Origin: Paracoccus everestensis
GTDB lineage: Bacteria > Pseudomonadota > Alphaproteobacteria > Rhodobacterales > Rhodobacteraceae
Length of the DNA: 64,000 bases
Reading direction: 5' to 3'
Assembly (NCBI RefSeq): GCF_021491915.1
Contig: NZ_CP090836.1
Location: 723,501-787,500, forward strand
Shown one piece after another: positions 38,364 through 48,473 of this stretch (positions within the stretch are counted from its first letter, which is position 1; each line of letters opens with the position of its first letter). Below the pieces are notes generated by a model that was given only the letters and a program-made list of their open reading frames with translations, searched no databases and was not told the DNA's origin. A program made the position numbers and the translations under genes.

Positions 38364-38933
38364 ATGAGCCATCCCATCAGCCGCTTTCCCGTGCCCGACC
38401 TTGCGACCCTGCCCCAGGATATGCAGGACGCGATCGCCAAGGTCGCCGAAAAGTCGGGCTTCGTGCCGAACGTGTTTCTGGCGCTTGCCCATCGGCCCGA
38501 CGAATTCCGAGCCTTCTTCGCTTATCACCAGGCGCTGATGGACAAGGACGTGGGCCTGACCAAGGCAGAGCGGGAAATGATCGTGGTCGCGGTCAGCGGC
38601 ATCAACAACTGCCAGTATTGCGTGGTGGCCCATGGCGCGATCCTGCGCATCCGGGCCAAGGATCCGCTGATCGCCGATCAGGTCGCCGTCAACTGGCGCA
38701 AGGCGGATCTGACCGACCGGCAGCGGGCGATGCTGGCCTATGCCGAGAAGGTGACAGTGGCGGCCTTTCAGATCGGGGATGCGGACCATCAGACGCTGCG
38801 TGACGCGGGCTTCGATGCAGACGAGATTTGGGATATCGGCGCCATCGCGGCCTTTTTCGGTATGTCGAACCGGATGGCCAATGCCGGGGATTTTCGCGCC
38901 AACGACGAATTCTATATGCTGGGCCGCGGGTGA
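38364..38933 (+). CDS. Peroxidase-related protein (AhpD/carboxymuconolactone decarboxylase-like)
   Basis: A 189-aa helical protein of the AhpD-like superfamily. The redox-type motif INNCQYCVVAHGAIL (residues about 79-93) contains CxxC and the downstream His that in this family supports alkylhydroperoxide reduction. An AhpD core is recognisable at the N-terminus (SGFVPNVFLALAHRPDEFRAFFAYHQAL). The start at 38364 has AAGGAGGAA before it. Its TGA overlaps the GTG start of the DMT exporter. Probably a stress-protection enzyme, with substrate unknown. Confidence 0.88.
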   Translation: MSHPISRFPVPDLATLPQDMQDAIAKVAEKSGFVPNVFLALAHRPDEFRAFFAYHQALMDKDVGLTKAEREMIVVAVSGINNCQYCVVAHGAILRIRAKDPLIADQVAVNWRKADLTDRQRAMLAYAEKVTVAAFQIGDADHQTLRDAGFDADEIWDIGAIAAFFGMSNRMANAGDFRANDEFYMLGRG

Positions 38934-39850
38934 CGCGATCCGATGCCCTGCGCGGCCATGCGGCCATGCTGCTGTTCTCGGCCTTGGTCGCGGGGTCGTT
39001 TTCGCTGGGCGTCCGGGCCGCGAACCTGATCGACCCGGCGGCGATCACGGTCGCGCGCTTTGTCATCGCGGCGGGCGTCCTGGCCGGGATCGCGCTCCTG
39101 GTGCCGGGGCGGGGCAGGCCGGGCGCGCTGTTGCAGGCGCCTTGGCGATACCTTCTGCTGGGCGGGGCCTTTGCCGGATATTTCGTGCTGATGTTCGAAG
39201 GGTTGAAGACCGCCCCGGCCGTTTCGGCAAGCGCGGTCTTCACGCTGACCCCGATCATGGCGGCGGGCTTTGGCTGGTGGCTGTTGCGCCAGCGGATGAC
39301 CGGCCATCTGGCTGCGGCCCTGGCGCTTGGCGGGGCGGGGGCGTTGTGGGTGATCTTTCGCGGCGACCTTGATGCCCTGATGCGGCTGGACATCGGGCGG
39401 GGCGAGGCGATCTATTTCGCGGGCTGCGCGCTGCACGCCCTTTACACGCCGCTGGTCCGCAAGCTGAACCGGGGCGAGGGGCCGCTGATCTCGAGCCTTG
39501 GCACGCTGATCGCGGGCGGGATGCTGACCGCCGTCTGGGGATGGGGGGCGCTGACTGCGACCGCCTGGGGCCAATTGCCCGGCATCGTCTGGATCACCAT
39601 CTTCTATGTCGCGGTCTTTGCCAGCGCCTTTACCACCATGTTGGTCCAATACGCGGCCCTGCGCCTGCCCTCGGCCAAGGTCATGGCCTATACCTATCTG
39701 ACGCCCTTGTGGGTGATCCTGCTGGAGGCCGCGGTTGGCAAGGGAATGCCCGGCGTCGTGGTGGTGCCGGGGATCGCCGCCACGCTGGGGGCCTTGGCGC
39801 TGCTTCTGAAATCGGATGAACCGGCACGCGGCCCCGTGCGCGCAAGCTGA
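38930..39850 (+). CDS. EamA/DMT superfamily transporter
   Basis: A 306-aa membrane protein with ten predicted helices in two EamA repeats, belonging to the drug/metabolite exporter superfamily. Repeat 1 includes LLFSALVAGSFSLGVRAANLIDPAAIT; repeat 2 ends with LPSAKVMAYTYLTPLWVILLEAAVGKG, the proline-rich EamA signature. The start is GTG at 38930, overlapping the previous stop (GTGA), as the upstream part of the frame reads inside the previous gene. Substrate cannot be inferred. Confidence 0.88.
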   Translation: MTRSDALRGHAAMLLFSALVAGSFSLGVRAANLIDPAAITVARFVIAAGVLAGIALLVPGRGRPGALLQAPWRYLLLGGAFAGYFVLMFEGLKTAPAVSASAVFTLTPIMAAGFGWWLLRQRMTGHLAAALALGGAGALWVIFRGDLDALMRLDIGRGEAIYFAGCALHALYTPLVRKLNRGEGPLISSLGTLIAGGMLTAVWGWGALTATAWGQLPGIVWITIFYVAVFASAFTTMLVQYAALRLPSAKVMAYTYLTPLWVILLEAAVGKGMPGVVVVPGIAATLGALALLLKSDEPARGPVRAS

Positions 39851-39958
39851 CCCGCGGCCTTCGCGCACCACTGCCGCGATGATTGCGGGGCGGCGCTTTT
39901 CTTCGCATGGCGACCCCGCTAGGTTTTGCGCGACCGAGGTGACCGGCAAGGGGCGGCT

Positions 39959-40729
39959 GTGGCGCATATCATCGTTGTGGGCAACGAAAAGGGCGGGTCG
40001 GGCAAGTCCACCACCTCGATGCATGTGGCGACGGCCCTGGCCCGCATGGGCCACCGCGTGGGCGGGCTGGATCTGGACGTGCGCCAGCGCAGCTTTGGCC
40101 GCTACCTGGAAAACCGCGCCCATTTCCTGCAGCGCGAAGGGCTGGATCTGCCCATGCCGGTCATCGGCACCCTGGCGGAAGGCAGCGACCCCTTGTCCCC
40201 CGCCCTGACCGTGCTTGAAGCCGATTGCGATTTCATCCTGCTGGACTGTCCTGGATCGCATACCAAGCTCAGCCAGATGGCCCATACGCTGGCCGATACG
40301 CTTATTACCCCGATGAACGACAGCTTTGTCGATTTCGACCTGCTGGCGCGGCTGTCGCCCGAGGGCAAGATCCTCGGCCCCTCGATCTATGCCGAAATGG
40401 TCTGGGCGGCCCGGCAGATGCGCGCCCAGGCGGGGGCGGGGCCGATCGACTGGCTGGTGCTGCGCAACCGGCTGGGCACGCAGCAGATGCACAACAAGCG
40501 CAAGGTCGGCGGCGCGTTGCAGGCGTTGTCCAAGCGCATCGGATTCCGCGTGGCGCCCGGGTTTTCCGAACGGGTGATCTTTCGCGAACTGTTCCCGCGC
40601 GGCCTGACGCTGCTGGATCTGAAGGACATCGGCACCGAACAGCTGTCCATGTCCAACATCGCCGCGCGCCAGGAACTGCGCGACCTGATCGCGGAACTGA
40701 AGTTGCCGGGGGTGGCGGTCAACTTCTAG
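39959..40729 (+). CDS. mipZ: MipZ-like division-plane positioning ATPase (ParA family)
   Basis: ParA-type ATPase. In Caulobacter and Rhodobacter MipZ forms a gradient with ParB and inhibits FtsZ away from midcell. The 256-aa protein begins VAHIIVVGNEKGGSGKSTTSMH, with the deviant Walker A KGGSGKST at residues 11-18, Walker A' DLDVRQRS, and Walker B FILLDCPGSH. The later block RNRLGTQQMHNKRKVGGALQALSKRIGFRVAPGFSERVIFRELFPRGLTLLDL is characteristic of MipZ. GTG at 39959 is the chosen start, after AAGGGGCGG. No parB is adjacent. Confidence 0.93.
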   Translation: MAHIIVVGNEKGGSGKSTTSMHVATALARMGHRVGGLDLDVRQRSFGRYLENRAHFLQREGLDLPMPVIGTLAEGSDPLSPALTVLEADCDFILLDCPGSHTKLSQMAHTLADTLITPMNDSFVDFDLLARLSPEGKILGPSIYAEMVWAARQMRAQAGAGPIDWLVLRNRLGTQQMHNKRKVGGALQALSKRIGFRVAPGFSERVIFRELFPRGLTLLDLKDIGTEQLSMSNIAARQELRDLIAELKLPGVAVNF

Positions 40730-40810
40730 GCAGGGGCGACGGGACGCGTTGTTGCCGCCGGATTCCGTGACTATGTTGTGCTGCCAGCCATCGGGATAGC
40801 AGCCAGACCC

Positions 40811-41980
40811 ATGCGCCTTATTGCCGTTTTTCTTGTTGCCATCGCCTTTCCGCTGGCCGCTTCGGCCAACGAACCCGCATCCGCGTCCGAAGCCCCCCTG
40901 CGCGTCGCGCCATCCGTCACCGTCGAGGCCGCGACCGTGACCGAGGTCCGGGCCCGCGTGCCCGTGTCGGGCAGCATCGTCGCGCGGCAACTGGTGCAGG
41001 TCTTTCCCCAGGTCTCGGGCTATGAGATCACCGAAATCCTGGCCGAGGCGGGCGACACCGTGTCCAAGGGCCAGGTGCTGGCCCGGCTGTCCGCTGATAC
41101 GCTGTCGGCGCAGCGCGAACAGGCCGAGGCGGAATATCTGCGGGCCGAGGCGGGCGTCGGCCAGGCGCAAAGCATCATCGACAGCGCAGCGGCCTCTCTG
41201 ACGCAGGCCCAGTCCATCTTGCAGCGGGTGCAGCAGTTGCGCGAAGGCGGCACGGCCGCGCAATCCAGCCTGGATGATGCCATCGCGGCCGAGGCGAATG
41301 CCCGGGCGCAGGCGGCATCCGCGGCCGACGGGCTGGCAGTCGCGCGCGCCGCCCTGGCGCAGGCCGAGGCCGCGCGGCGCATCGCCCAACTGAACCTGGA
41401 CCGCGCGCAGATCACCGCCCTGGTGGCGGGCGTGGTCGTGGCCCGCAATGCCGAATTGGGCGCCTTGGCCGGCGGGGGGGGCGATCCGCTGTTCACCCTG
41501 CTTGCCGACGGCGCGGTCGAGATGTCGGCCGAGGTGATCGAAACCGCGCTGGCCCGCCTGAAGGTCGGCGATCCGGCAGAAATCACCGTCGCGGGCACGG
41601 GCATGGTGGCCGGAACGGTGCGGCTGACGCCCGCCTCGGTCGATCCGGCGACGCGGCTGGGGGTGATGCGGATCACGCTGGACAAGGCGGACGGCGTCAG
41701 GATCGGCCAGTTCGCCAGCGGCTGGGTCGTCACCGACCGGCGTCAGGCCGTGACGGTGCCTGCCGGTGCGGTTCTGGCGGACAGCACCGGCGAACGCGTT
41801 CAGGTTGTCCGGGACGGCGTGGTCGAAACCCGCCCGGTCCGCGCGGGCCTGCTGTGGGATGGACGGCGCGAGATCGCCGAAGGACTGGTTCCCGGCGAAC
41901 AGGTGATCGTCCAGGCGGGGGCATTCTTCCGCACCGGCGATCAGGTCCGGCCGGTCGTGGCACAGGGGGAAGGACCGTGA
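40811..41980 (+). CDS. RND efflux periplasmic adaptor (membrane fusion protein)
   Basis: Periplasmic subunit that joins an RND pump to an outer-membrane channel. The 389-aa protein has a signal peptide (MRLIAVFLVAIAFPLAASAN), a first barrel/lipoyl half (VPVSGSIVARQLVQVFPQVSGYEITEILAEAGDTVSKGQVLARL), a long Ala/Gln/Glu coiled coil (about residues 95-195) and the second lipoyl half LDRAQITALVAGVVVARNAELGAL. The beta-barrel and membrane-proximal domain follow. GTGA overlap with the pump gene. No TolC-type partner is in the window. Confidence 0.93.
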   Translation: MRLIAVFLVAIAFPLAASANEPASASEAPLRVAPSVTVEAATVTEVRARVPVSGSIVARQLVQVFPQVSGYEITEILAEAGDTVSKGQVLARLSADTLSAQREQAEAEYLRAEAGVGQAQSIIDSAAASLTQAQSILQRVQQLREGGTAAQSSLDDAIAAEANARAQAASAADGLAVARAALAQAEAARRIAQLNLDRAQITALVAGVVVARNAELGALAGGGGDPLFTLLADGAVEMSAEVIETALARLKVGDPAEITVAGTGMVAGTVRLTPASVDPATRLGVMRITLDKADGVRIGQFASGWVVTDRRQAVTVPAGAVLADSTGERVQVVRDGVVETRPVRAGLLWDGRREIAEGLVPGEQVIVQAGAFFRTGDQVRPVVAQGEGP

Positions 41981-44900
41981 ATTTTTCCACCCTGTCGATC
42001 CGCCATCCTGTCCCGCCCATCGCGGTCTTTCTGGTGCTGGTGATCGTCGGGCTGTACAGCTTCAGCCGCCTTCCGGTCACGGCCATGCCCAACATCGACC
42101 TGCCCATCGTGCAGGTCACCATCGACCAGCCGGGCGCCGCGCCGTCCGAACTGACCACCCAGGTCATCCAGCCGGTCGAGGACAGCATCGCATCCGTCAC
42201 CGGCGTCCGGCACATCACATCCACGGCGACGGACAGCACGGCGGCGCTTGTCGTGGAATTCGAACTGGAAACCGACAGCGACCGTGCCGTCAATGACGTG
42301 AAGGACGCGGTGTCCAACGTCCGCCAGCAATTGCCCGAAAGCATCAGCGAACCGCTGGTGCGGCGGCTGGACGTGACGGGGATGCCGATCCTGACCTATG
42401 CCGTCAGCGATCCCACGCAATCCATCGAGGCCTTGTCGAAATTTGTCGATGACGTGATCGGGCGCGAACTGTCCACCGTTCCAGGCGTCGGTCAGACGAC
42501 GCGGATCGGCGGGGCCGCGCGCGAGATCAAGGTGGAACTGGATCCCGACCGGCTGCTGGCCCATGGCCTGACGGCGGCCGACGTGTCGAACCAGTTGCGG
42601 GCGCGCAATATCGACCTGGGCGGCGGGCGGGGCGATCTGGCGGGACGCGAGTATTCGATCCGCGCCCTGGGTGGGGCGGACACTGTCGCGCAGCTTGCCG
42701 CCACGCCTATTTCCATTGCCGACGGGCGCACGATCAGGCTGGACCAGTTGGGCCAGGTGATCGACGGCCCGGCCGAGGAACGCAGCTTTGCGCTGCTGGA
42801 CGGCCAGCCGGTCGTGGCCTTCGGCATCTATCGCACGACCGGGGCCTCTGACCTGGCGGCGGGGGACGGGGCCAAGGAACGGTTGGCCCAGATCGGCGAA
42901 CGGTTCCCGAACGCCCGGATCACCCTGATCGACGACGCCACGACCTATACCGAGGCCAGCTATCACAGCGCAATGGAAACGCTGTACGAAGGCGCGGCCC
43001 TGGCGGTGGTCGTGGTCTTTCTGTTCCTGAGGAACTGGCGCGCGACGCTGGTGGCCGCCGTAGCGCTGCCCTTGTCGATCATCCCGACCTTTTTCGTGAT
43101 GCAGTGGCTGGGCTTCACGCTGAACGGCATCAGCCTGCTGGGCATCACCCTTGTCACCGGCATCCTGGTCGATGACGCTATCGTCGAGATCGAGAATATC
43201 GTCCGCCACATCGGCATGGGCGTGCCGCCCTACGAGGCCAGCGAGGAGGCCGCGAACGAGATCGGCCTGACCGTGATCGCGATCAGCTTTTCCATTGTCG
43301 CGGTCTTTGCGCCGGTCAGCTTCATGGGCGGCATTCCGGGTCAATATTTCAAGCAGTTCGGGCTGACGGTCGCGGTGTCGGTCCTGTTTTCGCTGCTGGT
43401 GGCGCGGATCATCACGCCGATGATGGCGGCCTATCTGATGCGCGGCACGGTCCACGGCACGGATGAACGCGACGGCTTCGTGATGCGCGCCCTGATGCGC
43501 GTGGTGGGCTGGACCATGCGTCATCGTGGGCTGACGCTGTTGACGGGCGGGGCGATCTTCGCAGGCTCGATCTATTCCGCGACGCTGCTGCCGACCGAAT
43601 TCATTCCTGTCTCGGACATCGGCCGCAGCCAGATCGAGGTCGAACTGCCCCCCGGCGCCACGATCGACAACACCGAGGACGCTGCCCGCAGTCTGTCCGC
43701 CCGCATCGACGAGGTGCCCGAGGTGCAGTCGGTCTTTGTCTATAGCGACGGGTCAGACGGGACCGAGGCGCGGGTGATGATCAACTATGGCAAGAAGGAA
43801 ACCCGCGAGCGGTCACAGTTCGTGCTGGAGGAGGAGTTGAAGAACCGCCTGTCGGACACGCCCGACATGCGGATCAACTTCCAGAACGAAAACGGCCAGA
43901 ACGACCTGACCATCAACGTCCTGGGCGCGACCGAGGAGGGCGCGGCGCTGGCCGCCGAACGGCTGGCGGCGGCGATGTCGGAATTGCCCTCGCTGGAAAG
44001 CGTCTCCACCACGGCCAGCCTGCAACGCCCCGAAATCCAGATCACACCGCGCGCGGATGTAGCGGCGCAACTGGGGGTATCGGCCAGCGACATGGCGACG
44101 ACGCTGCGCGTGGCGACGCTGGGCGATGTCGAATCGAACCTGGCCAAGTTCAACGCGGGGGACGAACAGATCCCCATCGTCGTGCGCCTGAACCCGGACG
44201 CCCGCGCCGACCTGATGGTGGTGCAGAACCTGCGCGTGAATTCATCGTCCGGGCAGGTGCCGCTGGGGGCCGTGGCCGATGTGAAGCTATCCGCCGGCGC
44301 GACCGAAATCGGGCGATACGACCGCCAGTTCCAGACCACGGTCAGCGCGAACCTGGCCGATGGGCAACTGCTTGGCCCCGTCAGCGCCCAGGTGACGCAG
44401 TTGCAGGAACGGATCGAACTGCCACCCGGCACGCGGATCCAGCCATCCGGCGACGCCGAGATCATGGGAGAGGTCTTTGGCGCCTTCGGCATCGCCATGG
44501 GTGCGGGGGTGATGCTGGTCTATGTCGTGCTGGTGCTGTTGTTCCACAACTTCATCACGCCGGTGACGATCCTGATGTCCCTGCCGCTGGCCATCGGGGG
44601 CGCGATCCTGGCGCTGTTCATCACCGGCAATTCGATCAGCATGGCGGTTGTCATCGGCTTTTTGATGCTGATGGGGATCGTCACCAAGAACTCCATCATG
44701 CTGGTGGAGTTCGCGCTGTCCGCAATCGAACGCGGCGTGGTCAAGCGCGACGCGATCCTGGATGCGGTCCACAAGCGCGCACGCCCCATTGTCATGACCA
44801 CCATCGCCATGAGCGCGGGGATGATCCCCTCGGCGCTGGCAACCGGCGAGGGCGGCGAATTCCGCGCGCCCATGGCGATTGCGGTGATCGGGGGGCTTTT

Positions 44901-45030
44901 GCTGTCCACCATCCTGTCGCTGCTGTTCGTGCCCGCGCTGTTCTCGTTGATCCATGGCGCAGAGGGGCGGCTTTCCGGGTGGGTAAGTCGGCGGATCGGG
45001 CTGAACCGGCCCCGCCAGCCGGCGGAATAG
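41977..45030 (+). CDS. RND family efflux transporter permease
   Basis: A 1017-aa inner-membrane proton-driven pump with the AcrB/MexF layout: TM1 (IAVFLVLVIVGLYSF), large periplasmic loop, TM2-6, a second large loop and TM8-12. The TM4 motif VTGILVDDAIVEIENIVRH contains the two aspartates that relay protons, and TM10-11 has MGIVTKNSIMLVEFA with the matching lysine. The KxxxRPIVMTT block (KRARPIVMTTIAMSAG) is present. GTG start at 41977 overlaps the adaptor's stop. Sequence features such as TAMPNIDLPIVQVTID place it among HAE1-type multidrug pumps; substrates unknown. Confidence 0.94.
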   Translation: MNFSTLSIRHPVPPIAVFLVLVIVGLYSFSRLPVTAMPNIDLPIVQVTIDQPGAAPSELTTQVIQPVEDSIASVTGVRHITSTATDSTAALVVEFELETDSDRAVNDVKDAVSNVRQQLPESISEPLVRRLDVTGMPILTYAVSDPTQSIEALSKFVDDVIGRELSTVPGVGQTTRIGGAAREIKVELDPDRLLAHGLTAADVSNQLRARNIDLGGGRGDLAGREYSIRALGGADTVAQLAATPISIADGRTIRLDQLGQVIDGPAEERSFALLDGQPVVAFGIYRTTGASDLAAGDGAKERLAQIGERFPNARITLIDDATTYTEASYHSAMETLYEGAALAVVVVFLFLRNWRATLVAAVALPLSIIPTFFVMQWLGFTLNGISLLGITLVTGILVDDAIVEIENIVRHIGMGVPPYEASEEAANEIGLTVIAISFSIVAVFAPVSFMGGIPGQYFKQFGLTVAVSVLFSLLVARIITPMMAAYLMRGTVHGTDERDGFVMRALMRVVGWTMRHRGLTLLTGGAIFAGSIYSATLLPTEFIPVSDIGRSQIEVELPPGATIDNTEDAARSLSARIDEVPEVQSVFVYSDGSDGTEARVMINYGKKETRERSQFVLEEELKNRLSDTPDMRINFQNENGQNDLTINVLGATEEGAALAAERLAAAMSELPSLESVSTTASLQRPEIQITPRADVAAQLGVSASDMATTLRVATLGDVESNLAKFNAGDEQIPIVVRLNPDARADLMVVQNLRVNSSSGQVPLGAVADVKLSAGATEIGRYDRQFQTTVSANLADGQLLGPVSAQVTQLQERIELPPGTRIQPSGDAEIMGEVFGAFGIAMGAGVMLVYVVLVLLFHNFITPVTILMSLPLAIGGAILALFITGNSISMAVVIGFLMLMGIVTKNSIMLVEFALSAIERGVVKRDAILDAVHKRARPIVMTTIAMSAGMIPSALATGEGGEFRAPMAIAVIGGLLLSTILSLLFVPALFSLIHGAEGRLSGWVSRRIGLNRPRQPAE

Positions 45031-45087
45031 GGCGGAACTTCACCGGGCGCATCGCATTGGGTGGGCTGATGCGAAAGGAGGCCATTC

Positions 45088-45606
45088 ATGGCAAAGGTTC
45101 TGATCATGGCGTCGGACGGGTTCGAACAGTCCGAACTGTTCGTGCCACTTGAAAAGCTGAAGAATGGGGGCCACCACGTCGATATCGCCGCACCCGAGGC
45201 AGGCGAGATCACTGCCTGGGACAAGGACGACTGGGGCAAGTCCGTGACCGCGAACATGGCGATTTCGGACGTGGATGCAGCAGATTACGATGCCTTGGTG
45301 CTGCCCGGCGGCGTGATCAACCCCGACAACCTGCGCACCGACAAGACAGCCATCGCCCTGATCCGCAGCTTCGCCGATGCCGGAAAGCCTGTCGCCGCGA
45401 TCTGCCACGCCCCTTGGCTGCTGGCCGAAGCCGGTCTGGCGCAGGGGCGGCGGCTGACCAGCTTTGAGTCGATCCGTACCGACATGAAGAATGCCGGGGC
45501 CGAGGTGGTGGAGGAAAAGGTCGTGGTGGACCGGGGCATCATCACCAGCCGCAAGCCGGATGACCTGGATGCATTCGTGGGCGCCATCGAGGATGTGTTG
45601 CGCTGA
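45088..45606 (+). CDS. DJ-1/PfpI family protein
   Basis: A 172-aa protein of the class I glutamine amidotransferase-like fold, of the type annotated as intracellular protease or protein deglycase (YhbO/YajL/PfpI). The nucleophile elbow AICHAPWLLAEAG has Cys106-His107, and Glu13 in the SDGFEQSE loop is the usual partner. A good AAAGGAGG ribosome site precedes the ATG. In this family activities include repair of glyoxal-modified proteins and chaperoning; the sequence does not decide between them. Confidence 0.92.
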   Translation: MAKVLIMASDGFEQSELFVPLEKLKNGGHHVDIAAPEAGEITAWDKDDWGKSVTANMAISDVDAADYDALVLPGGVINPDNLRTDKTAIALIRSFADAGKPVAAICHAPWLLAEAGLAQGRRLTSFESIRTDMKNAGAEVVEEKVVVDRGIITSRKPDDLDAFVGAIEDVLR

Positions 45607-45623
45607 ATTGCGTCCCGCGAGCG

Positions 45624-45664
45624 CCGGGGGCGCTTCGCCCCCCGGACCCCCCGAGGATATTTTT
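45624..45664 (-). repeat. AAATATCC/GC-hairpin element, copy D
   Basis: Read on the minus strand: AAAAATATCCTCGGGG (45665-45650), GGTCC, then a hairpin with arms CCGGGGGGCG and CGCCCCCGG around AAG (plus 45624-45644). It comes after the pdhC stop and its terminator, in sense with pdhC, and sits just past the convergent DJ-1 gene stop at 45606. Confidence 0.75.
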
Positions 45665-45669
45665 CTGAT

Positions 45670-45696
45670 GAAGAAAGGGCGCCTTGCCGGGCGCCC
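45670..45696 (-). terminator. Intrinsic terminator after pdhC
   Basis: On the minus strand the stem GGGCGCC/GGCGCCC (plus 45677-45683 and 45690-45696) with a 6-nt loop is followed by TTTCTTCATC. It lies 23 bp after the pdhC stop and ends the pyruvate dehydrogenase unit. Confidence 0.7.
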
Positions 45697-45719
45697 CTTC
45701 GATGTGCCCGGTCTGGGAT

Positions 45720-47078
45720 TTAGGCCAGCATCCCCATCGGGTTTTCCAGATGGTTGACGATGGCCTCCAACAGTTGTGCGCCGAGGGCACCATCAATGAC
45801 CCGGTGATCGACAGACAGGGTCATGGACATGACGTTGCGCACCACGACCTCGCCCTTTTCCACGACAGGGGTCTGGATGCCCGCGCCCACGGCCAGGATC
45901 GCGCCGTGAGGGGGGTTGATCACGGCGTCGAAGTTCTCGATCCCGAACATCCCGAGGTTCGAGATCGCAAAGCTGCCGCCCTGGTATTCATGGGGGGCAA
46001 GCTTTTTCGTCTTGGCGCGGTTTGCCAGATCCTTCATCTCGGCCGACAGGGCTGACAGGGTTTTCTGGTGCGCGTCCTTCAGGACGGGCGTGAACAGCCC
46101 CCCTTCGATCGCGACGGCCACGGCCACGTCCGACGGCTTCAGCTTCAGGATCCGGTCCCCGGCCCAGACGGCATTGGCATCGGGCACCTGTTGCAGCGCC
46201 AGGGCGCAAGCCTTGATGATGAAGTCGTTGACCGACAGCTTCACGCCCCGCGATTCAAGCTGCTTGTTCAGCATGGCGCGGAACGTCATCAACTCGTCCA
46301 GCTTGGCAGACCGGCGCAGATAGAAATGCGGGATGGTCTGCTTGGCCTCGGACAGCCGGGCGGCGATGGTGCGGCGCATCCCGTCCAGCGGCATTTCCGT
46401 CGTCTCGCGATCCGCATACATTTTGAGGATGGTGTCGGCGGAAGGTGCTTTTGGTGCCTGTGCCGCAGGGGCCGGAGTCGTGGTCGGGGCCGCAGTAGGC
46501 GCGGTGGCGGAAACTGCGGCGGGCTTGACGGCGCCGGGCTTTGCCCCCTCGACATCGGCTTTCACGATCCGGCCGCGCGGGCCGGTGCCGGTGATGCCCG
46601 ACAGGTCGATGCCCTTTTCGGCGGCGATGCGACGGGCCAGGGGCGACGCGAAGACGCGGTTCCCGCCGGCTGCCTTGTCGGGCGCGGCCTTTGCGGGCGA
46701 TGCGTCGCCTGCGACCGGGGCGCCGATGGGATCGCCATAGCCCTTTTCGGCGGCAGCCTTTTCCTCGGCAGCAATGGGCGCGGCGGCAGGGGCCGTAGCA
46801 GCAGGGGCAGGGCTGGACGCGGCTGACGCGTCCTCGCCTTCCTCCAGCAGCACGGCGATGGGGGTGTTGACCTTGACCCCCGCGCTGCCCTCGGTGATCA
46901 GCAGCTTGCCGATGGTGCCTTCATCGACGGCCTCGAACTCCATCGTGGCCTTGTCGGTCTCGATCTCGGCGATGATGTCGCCGGACTTGACGGCATCGCC
47001 TTCCTTCACCAGCCATTTGGCCAGCGTCCCTTCCTCCATCGTGGGGGACAGCGCGGGCATCAGGATTTCTGTCGGCAT
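45720..47078 (-). CDS. pdhC: Pyruvate dehydrogenase E2, dihydrolipoamide acetyltransferase
   Basis: Core of the pyruvate dehydrogenase complex; passes the acetyl group from lipoamide to CoA. The 452-aa protein has one N-terminal lipoyl domain with the lipoylated Lys43 in ETDKATMEF, an Ala/Pro linker, a peripheral-subunit-binding domain ([35 protein letters not shown], about residues 142-176), a second Ala/Pro linker, and the catalytic domain ending [14 protein letters not shown] with the His-Asp pair. It follows pdhB by 12 bp. No E3 (lpd) gene follows within the window. Confidence 0.96.
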   Translation of the reverse strand: MPTEILMPALSPTMEEGTLAKWLVKEGDAVKSGDIIAEIETDKATMEFEAVDEGTIGKLLITEGSAGVKVNTPIAVLLEEGEDASAASSPAPAATAPAAAPIAAEEKAAAEKGYGDPIGAPVAGDASPAKAAPDKAAGGNRVFASPLARRIAAEKGIDLSGITGTGPRGRIVKADVEGAKPGAVKPAAVSATAPTAAPTTTPAPAAQAPKAPSADTILKMYADRETTEMPLDGMRRTIAARLSEAKQTIPHFYLRRSAKLDELMTFRAMLNKQLESRGVKLSVNDFIIKACALALQQVPDANAVWAGDRILKLKPSDVAVAVAIEGGLFTPVLKDAHQKTLSALSAEMKDLANRAKTKKLAPHEYQGGSFAISNLGMFGIENFDAVINPPHGAILAVGAGIQTPVVEKGEVVVRNVMSMTLSVDHRVIDGALGAQLLEAIVNHLENPMGMLA

Positions 47079-47090
47079 AACGCGTTCCCC

Positions 47091-48458
47091 TTAGCGGTAG
47101 GTGACTTTCTTGACTGCCTCGACGACCTCGGCAGAGGTGATCAGGGCCAGTTTTTCCAGGTTGGCGGCGTAAGGCATGGGCACGTCCTTGCCGGTGCAGT
47201 TGATCACCGGCGCGTCCAGGTAATCGAAGGCGTTTTCCATGATATAGGCCGACAGGTGGTTGCCGATGGATCCGACGGGGAAACCTTCCTCGACCGTCAC
47301 CACGCGGTTGGTCTTCTTCACCGATTCGATGATCGTGGCATAGTCGATGGGGCGCAGGGTGCGCAGGTCGATCACCTCGGCCTCGATCCCCTCCTGGGCC
47401 AGCTTGTCGGCGGCTTCAAGCGAATGGGCCATGCCGATGCCGAAGCTGATGATCGTCACGTCCTTGCCTGTGCGCGCGATGCGGGCCTTGCCGAAGGGGA
47501 TGGTGAAGTCCGGCAGGTCCGGCACTTCGAAGGACCGGCCATAGAGGATCTCGTTTTCCAGGAAGATGACCGGGTTCGGATCGCGGATCGCCTGCTTCAT
47601 CAACCCTTTCGCATCCGCTGCGCTGTAGGGCATCACCACCTTGAGGCCGGGGATCGAGGAATACCAGGCCGCGTAATCCTGACTGTGCTGGGCACCGACG
47701 CGGGCGGCGGCGCCGTTCGGGCCGCGGAACACGATGGGGCAGCCCATCTGGCCGCCCGACATATACAGGGTCTTGGCGGCCGAGTTGATGATGTGGTCCA
47801 TCGCCTGCATGGAGAAGTTGAAGGTCATGAACTCGACGATGGGGCGCAGGCCGGCCAGGGCGGCGCCGGTGCCGATGCCCGCGAAGCCGATCTCGCTGAT
47901 GGGGGTGTCCACCACGCGGCGCGGGCCGAACCGGTCCAGCAACCCTTGGCTGATCTTGTAGGCGCCCTGGTATTCGCCGACTTCCTCGCCCATCAGGAAG
48001 ACGGTTTCGTCGCGCTCCATTTCCTCGGCCATGGCCTCGCGCAGGGCTTCCCGCACGGTCATGGTCTTCATCTTGGTGCCTTCCGGCCAGTCCGGGCTGC
48101 GGTCTGGTTCGGGGGTCTTGACCTGTTCGACAGCGGAGGCGGCCGGGGCTTCGGATTTTGCCTCGGCCGGGGCGGCGGCGGCAGGTGCCTCGGCCTTCAC
48201 GTCGTCGGTGGATTCGCCTTCCTCGATCAGGACGGCGATGGGGGTGTTCACCTTGACCCCTTGCGAGCCTTCGGCAATCAGGATCTTGCCCAGGATGCCC
48301 TCATCCACGGCCTCGAATTCCATGGTCGCCTTGTCGGTCTCGATCTCGGCGATGATGTCGCCGGATTTGACCGCGTCGCCTTCCTTCTTCAGCCATTTCG
48401 CCAGCGTGCCCTCCTCCATCGTGGGGGACAGGGCGGGCATCAGGATTTCAGTAGCCAT
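47091..48458 (-). CDS. pdhB: Pyruvate dehydrogenase E1 beta with N-terminal lipoyl domain
   Basis: Beta subunit of the alpha2beta2 E1. Unusually for bacteria in general, but regularly in alphaproteobacteria, it begins with a complete lipoyl domain (residues 1-77, Lys43 in ETDKATMEF) that is nearly identical to that of pdhC, then a linker, then the transketolase-like E1-beta domain ([39 protein letters not shown]...). The C-terminal transketolase domain includes [18 protein letters not shown]. 455 aa. It lies 15 bp after pdhA. Confidence 0.96.
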   Translation of the reverse strand: MATEILMPALSPTMEEGTLAKWLKKEGDAVKSGDIIAEIETDKATMEFEAVDEGILGKILIAEGSQGVKVNTPIAVLIEEGESTDDVKAEAPAAAAPAEAKSEAPAASAVEQVKTPEPDRSPDWPEGTKMKTMTVREALREAMAEEMERDETVFLMGEEVGEYQGAYKISQGLLDRFGPRRVVDTPISEIGFAGIGTGAALAGLRPIVEFMTFNFSMQAMDHIINSAAKTLYMSGGQMGCPIVFRGPNGAAARVGAQHSQDYAAWYSSIPGLKVVMPYSAADAKGLMKQAIRDPNPVIFLENEILYGRSFEVPDLPDFTIPFGKARIARTGKDVTIISFGIGMAHSLEAADKLAQEGIEAEVIDLRTLRPIDYATIIESVKKTNRVVTVEEGFPVGSIGNHLSAYIMENAFDYLDAPVINCTGKDVPMPYAANLEKLALITSAEVVEAVKKVTYR

Positions 48459-48473
48459 TCGTTCAACCCTCCC

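Noticed and set aside
38912..41389. 825-codon minus-strand frame over the DMT exporter, mipZ and the RND adaptor
   Set aside because: Antisense shadow of GC-rich coding DNA; His/Gln/Gly-rich composition typical of reverse frames.
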